Assembly (NCBI GenBank): GCA_027487995.1
Contig: JAIYCN010000340.1
Span: 1 to 33,890, forward strand
DNA from: Rubrivivax sp.
GTDB taxonomy: Bacteria; Pseudomonadota; Gammaproteobacteria; Burkholderiales; Burkholderiaceae_C
DNA: 33,890 nucleotides
Direction of reading: 5' to 3'
Position numbers and translations under genes: made by a program. Below are positions 31,161-33,890 of this stretch, one piece after another. The notes below the pieces were generated by a model. The model did not search any database and was not told the DNA's origin. It saw nothing but the letters and a program-made list of their open reading frames with translations. Every line of letters begins with the position of its first letter. Within the stretch, counting starts at the first letter, position 1.

Positions 31161-33890
31161 ATGAACAAGCTCTCCCTCACCGACAAGCGCAACCGCAGCA
31201 CCACCGAAACCCAGACCGACAAGGTCGCGATGACGCGCCCTGGGGTGCTGATGCTGGAGGCCAGTCGCGCCGACATTACCGGCATCGAACGTGAGGGCAA
31301 CCGCATCGTCGTGCGCTATCGCGACGGTCGCCGCCTGGTGGTCGAAGACTTCTTCCGGGCCGACAGCAGCGGCCTCATCGGTGACGTTGTTCTTCGTGAA
31401 CCGGATGGTTCGCTCTATTGGTGGAGCAACCCGCTGCAGGACTGGGGCATGGCGCGCCTGGAGCCCCTGGCCTCCATTGACCCCTTGTTGTTGACCGAGC
31501 CGGCCAATGCCGGCATGGTGGTCGCCGCTTTCGCCCCCGGTGGTGGTCTGCTGGGTGTGCTGGCTGGTGCGGGTCTCATCGGCGCGGCTGCCGCTGCCGG
31601 TGGTGGCAGTGGCGGCGGATCCAACTCGGGGGGAACACTGCCCCCTGCCGGCGGCGGCACCACCGTTCCGGCGGGCGGCACGCCGGTGGTTGTCAATGTA
31701 CCGGCGGCCAACGACGGGCTGTCACTTACGGAAGTCAACAGTGGCGTGGTCGTCAACATCACTCTGCCCAGCGCTGCCGTGGCGGGCGACCGCATCACCG
31801 TCACGGTCGATGGACGCTCGGGTACCGTCACTACCCTCTCCGCGGCTGACATCACGGCTGGCCGTATTGCCGTCATCTTGCCCAGCAGCAGCCTAATGCC
31901 TGCGGGCGAAGGTACTGCTGTGGTGTTGGTCACGGTGACGGACCCGGCAGGCGTGGCGCGCCCCGGCTCGCCCGGTTCGGTGGCCGTGTCGGTGGACGTG
32001 ATGGCCCCCACACTGCTCAATGCCAATCCCAGCAGCTATGCCGACAACGTAGGGGCGGTCCAAAGCGCGGTTTCTCGCGAACCCATCACCGACGATGCCA
32101 CGCCGGGTCTGAACATCGGCACCATTCCCGCCGGTACCACGCCGCTGCTCTACGCCAACGGCTTGCGCGTGGCCGCCACCTACAGCCCGAGCACCGGCAC
32201 GCTCACGCCGAACTCGGCACTTCCCAATGGCACGCACGACCTCAGCTATTCGTTGTCTGACGCAGCGGGCAACGAGAGCCCCCGCAGCGGTGCCCTCCGA
32301 CTGACGGTCTCGGCCGGCGCCGCATTGGGCATGTCCATCGCCGTGCCGGAGAACAACGGCGGCGGCATCTCCACGACCGAGGCAGCCGACGGTGTGGTGG
32401 TGGTGGTGACCCTGCCCAACACCTTGTCCGACGCGCAGCGCACTTCCTCGTCCTCCAACACCGGGCCTTCTTTGGTGGCGGCAGAGGCGGGGCGTTCTCA
32501 GGCACTCGCTGCACTCCCAGGCGACCGCGTCACGGTGAGGATCGATGACGGCCTTCCGGTCACCGTGGTCCTTACCGCGGCGGATGTGGCTGCCGGCCGC
32601 GTGAATGTGACATTGCCCCTGAGCGCCATCCAGGCAGCGGGGCAGGGCAGTGGCATCGTCAGCGCGGTGTACACCACCTCGGCCGGCGTGGTCTCGGAGC
32701 CGGTGACCACCGAAGTGTTCATCGACACCGACCCGCCGGTGCTGGGGGTGCCCACCCCCACCTCCTATGTCGACAACGTGGGGCCTGTGCAAGACCCGAT
32801 GTCCACAGCGCCGGTCACCGACGACACGACGCCGGGTCTGAACATCGGAACCGTGCCGTCGGGCACCACGGCCATCTTGTACGTCAACGGTCTGGCCGTG
32901 GCGTCGGTGTATGACCCCGCCACCGGCAGCCTCACCCCGGTTTCTCCCTTGCCCAACGGACAAGTGCGCCTGACCTACAGCCTTCGGGATGACGTGGGCA
33001 ATGAAAGCCCCATCAGCAACCCGCTGGTGCTCACCATCAGCACGGGCTCACCCTCGGGCATGTCCATCACGGTGCCCGAGAACGCCGACGGTGGCATCAA
33101 CGCAGCCGAAGCCGCCGATGGCACGCCGGTGATCGTGTCGCTGCCGGTGGGCGCAGCGGCCGGTGAGCGAATTGAGGTGAGCATCAACGGTGGCACGGCG
33201 GTGAACGCCACGCTCAGCGCGGCGGATGTGGCCGCGGGCCGCATCACGGTGACGCTGCCCAACAGTGCTTTGGTGGCCGCAGGTCAGGGTGCGGGCACGG
33301 TGAGCGCGGTCTACACCACGGCTGCGGGCGTGACTTCAGCGCCGGCCACGGCCGATGTGCTCATCGACACCCTTGCACCCACGCTGACCAACGCCAACCC
33401 CAGCAGCTACAACGACAACGTGGGGCCGGTGCAAAACCCGATGTCCACCGCGCCGGTCACGGATGACACGACGCCGGGCCTGAATATCGGCTCGATTCCT
33501 GAGGATGTTGTTGCCATCCTGCTGATCAACGGCACGCCCGTGCCATCGGAATTCGTGAACGGCGTGCTCACGCCGCTGAGCCCGCTGCCCAACGGCCCGG
33601 CAGACCTGGCCTATCGCTTGCGGGATACCGCGGGCAACGAAAGCCCCATCAGCGCACCGCTGCGCCTGACCATCAGCACCAACGTGCCGGTGGGCATGTC
33701 CATCACCGTCCCTGAAAACGCTGACGGCGGCATCAACGCAGCCGAAGCCGCCGATGGCACGCCGGTGATCGTGTCGCTGCCTGTGGGCGCAGCGGCCGGT
33801 GAGCGCATTGCGGTGAGCATCAACGGTGGCACGGCGGTGAACGCCACGCTCAGCGCGGCGGATGTGGCCGCGGGCCGCATCACGGTGACG
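31161..33890 (+). CDS. Giant BapA-like repeat adhesin, 3' end beyond the window
   Basis: From ATG 31161 the frame is open for 910 codons to the window edge. Residues about 30-110 (RADITGIEREGNRIVVRYRD, GRRLVVEDFF, LREPDGSLYWWSNP) match the BapA-prefix-like domain found at the N-terminus of large type I-secreted biofilm adhesins. A Gly/Ala-rich hydrophobic stretch follows (about 118-160), then Ig-like tandem repeats starting near residue 176. There is no Sec signal peptide, as expected if a type I system exports it by a C-terminal signal outside the window. In other bacteria such proteins remain anchored at the surface and mediate attachment. The exporter genes are not in view, so secretion is inferred. 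Confidence 0.85.
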   Translation, partial: MNKLSLTDKRNRSTTETQTDKVAMTRPGVLMLEASRADITGIEREGNRIVVRYRDGRRLVVEDFFRADSSGLIGDVVLREPDGSLYWWSNPLQDWGMARLEPLASIDPLLLTEPANAGMVVAAFAPGGGLLGVLAGAGLIGAAAAAGGGSGGGSNSGGTLPPAGGGTTVPAGGTPVVVNVPAANDGLSLTEVNSGVVVNITLPSAAVAGDRITVTVDGRSGTVTTLSAADITAGRIAVILPSSSLMPAGEGTAVVLVTVTDPAGVARPGSPGSVAVSVDVMAPTLLNANPSSYADNVGAVQSAVSREPITDDATPGLNIGTIPAGTTPLLYANGLRVAATYSPSTGTLTPNSALPNGTHDLSYSLSDAAGNESPRSGALRLTVSAGAALGMSIAVPENNGGGISTTEAADGVVVVVTLPNTLSDAQRTSSSSNTGPSLVAAEAGRSQALAALPGDRVTVRIDDGLPVTVVLTAADVAAGRVNVTLPLSAIQAAGQGSGIVSAVYTTSAGVVSEPVTTEVFIDTDPPVLGVPTPTSYVDNVGPVQDPMSTAPVTDDTTPGLNIGTVPSGTTAILYVNGLAVASVYDPATGSLTPVSPLPNGQVRLTYSLRDDVGNESPISNPLVLTISTGSPSGMSITVPENADGGINAAEAADGTPVIVSLPVGAAAGERIEVSINGGTAVNATLSAADVAAGRITVTLPNSALVAAGQGAGTVSAVYTTAAGVTSAPATADVLIDTLAPTLTNANPSSYNDNVGPVQNPMSTAPVTDDTTPGLNIGSIPEDVVAILLINGTPVPSEFVNGVLTPLSPLPNGPADLAYRLRDTAGNESPISAPLRLTISTNVPVGMSITVPENADGGINAAEAADGTPVIVSLPVGAAAGERIAVSINGGTAVNATLSAADVAAGRITVT
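31686..32330 (+). repeat. Adhesin Ig-like repeat unit 1 (215 residues)
   Basis: This is the most divergent unit. It has the same block order as the others: an opening VNVP strand, LSAADITAGRIAVILP, a linker ANPSSYADNVGAVQ, ITDDATPGLNIGTIPAGTTP, then LSDAAGNESP. Confidence 0.85.
32331..33059 (+). repeat. Adhesin Ig-like repeat unit 2 (243 residues, with insertion)
   Basis: The unit starts GMSIAVPENNGGG and carries the conserved VTDDTTPGLNIGTVPSGTTA and LRDDVGNESPIS blocks. Compared with unit 3 it has about 30 extra residues near 32421-32520, rich in Ser and Ala (LSDAQRTSSSSNTGPSLVAA). Confidence 0.85.
33060..33695 (+). repeat. Adhesin Ig-like repeat unit 3 (212 residues)
   Basis: The unit starts MSITVPENADGGINAAEAAD, contains LSAADVAAGRITVTLP and VTDDTTPGLNIGSIPED, and ends LRDTAGNESPIS plus a short linker. 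Bases 33093-33254 are nearly identical to the start of unit 4. Confidence 0.9.
33696..33890 (+). repeat. Adhesin Ig-like repeat unit 4, cut by the window end
   Basis: Bases 33729-33890 differ from 33093-33254 (unit 3) at only three of 162 positions by direct reading. The array clearly continues beyond the window. Confidence 0.9.

Noticed and set aside
31893-33883. Several minus-strand frames opposite the adhesin, some repeating each other
   Set aside because: They repeat only because the adhesin repeats on the plus strand are being read backwards. The plus-strand frame is continuous for 910 codons.
1-33890. CRISPR arrays, insertion sequences or prophage genes
   Set aside because: No regularly spaced short repeats, transposase or integrase motifs were seen; the only tandem repeats are the adhesin coding repeats.

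Overview
This high-GC window looks like a chromosome segment of a motile betaproteobacterium, most likely Burkholderiales. The basis is the flhDC-type flagellar master regulator, the gene order of the flagellar cluster, a Bug-family (TctC-type) periplasmic binding protein, and the ppc / hemC-hemD-hemX-hemY neighbourhood. I cannot assign a genus from sequence alone.

Region 1 (1-16142) is a flagellar and chemotaxis cluster. It opens with the zinc-binding end of flhC, then a membrane-anchored methyltransferase-like gene, motA-motB, cheY-cheZ, and flhB-flhA-flhF-flhG-like-fliA. A bidirectional terminator separates these from flgN-flgM-flgA on the minus strand, and flgB-C-D-E-F runs divergently from flgA. 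Three sites resembling sigma-28 (FliA) promoters are visible: upstream of motA, flgM and flgA. All share TCAAG as the -35 core and GCCGATAA/G as the -10. The window therefore holds FliA, its anti-sigma factor FlgM and three of its probable targets. The flhG-position gene keeps the N-terminal DQAxxLR helix known to stimulate FlhF GTPase, but its Walker A and Walker B motifs look destroyed. The flg operon stops after flgF, and ppc lies 4 bases beyond in the opposite direction, so flgG onward is missing here.

Region 2 (16147-23411) is housekeeping: ppc on the minus strand, divergent from hemC-hemD-hemX-hemY (tetrapyrrole synthesis and associated membrane proteins). A tRNA-Arg(ACG) and a strong hairpin terminator follow. 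The ppc-hemC gap carries a perfect TGTAAC-N3-GTTACA palindrome.

Region 3 (23422-31019) is accessory. It contains a Bug-type solute-binding protein, a soluble PAS hybrid histidine kinase, and a compact divergent cassette. In that cassette a LysR regulator overlaps a TonB-dependent receptor on the minus strand, and a glutathione-S-transferase and a CmcJ/NvfI-type putative non-haem iron oxygenase lie on the plus strand. The layout suggests regulated uptake and modification of an unknown outer-membrane-transported compound.

Region 4 (31161-33890, runs off the end) is the first 910 codons of a giant repeat adhesin. It has a BapA-prefix-like N-terminus, a glycine/alanine-rich linker and tandem Ig-like repeats of about 212-243 residues. 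The last two repeats are almost identical at the DNA level over their shared stretch.
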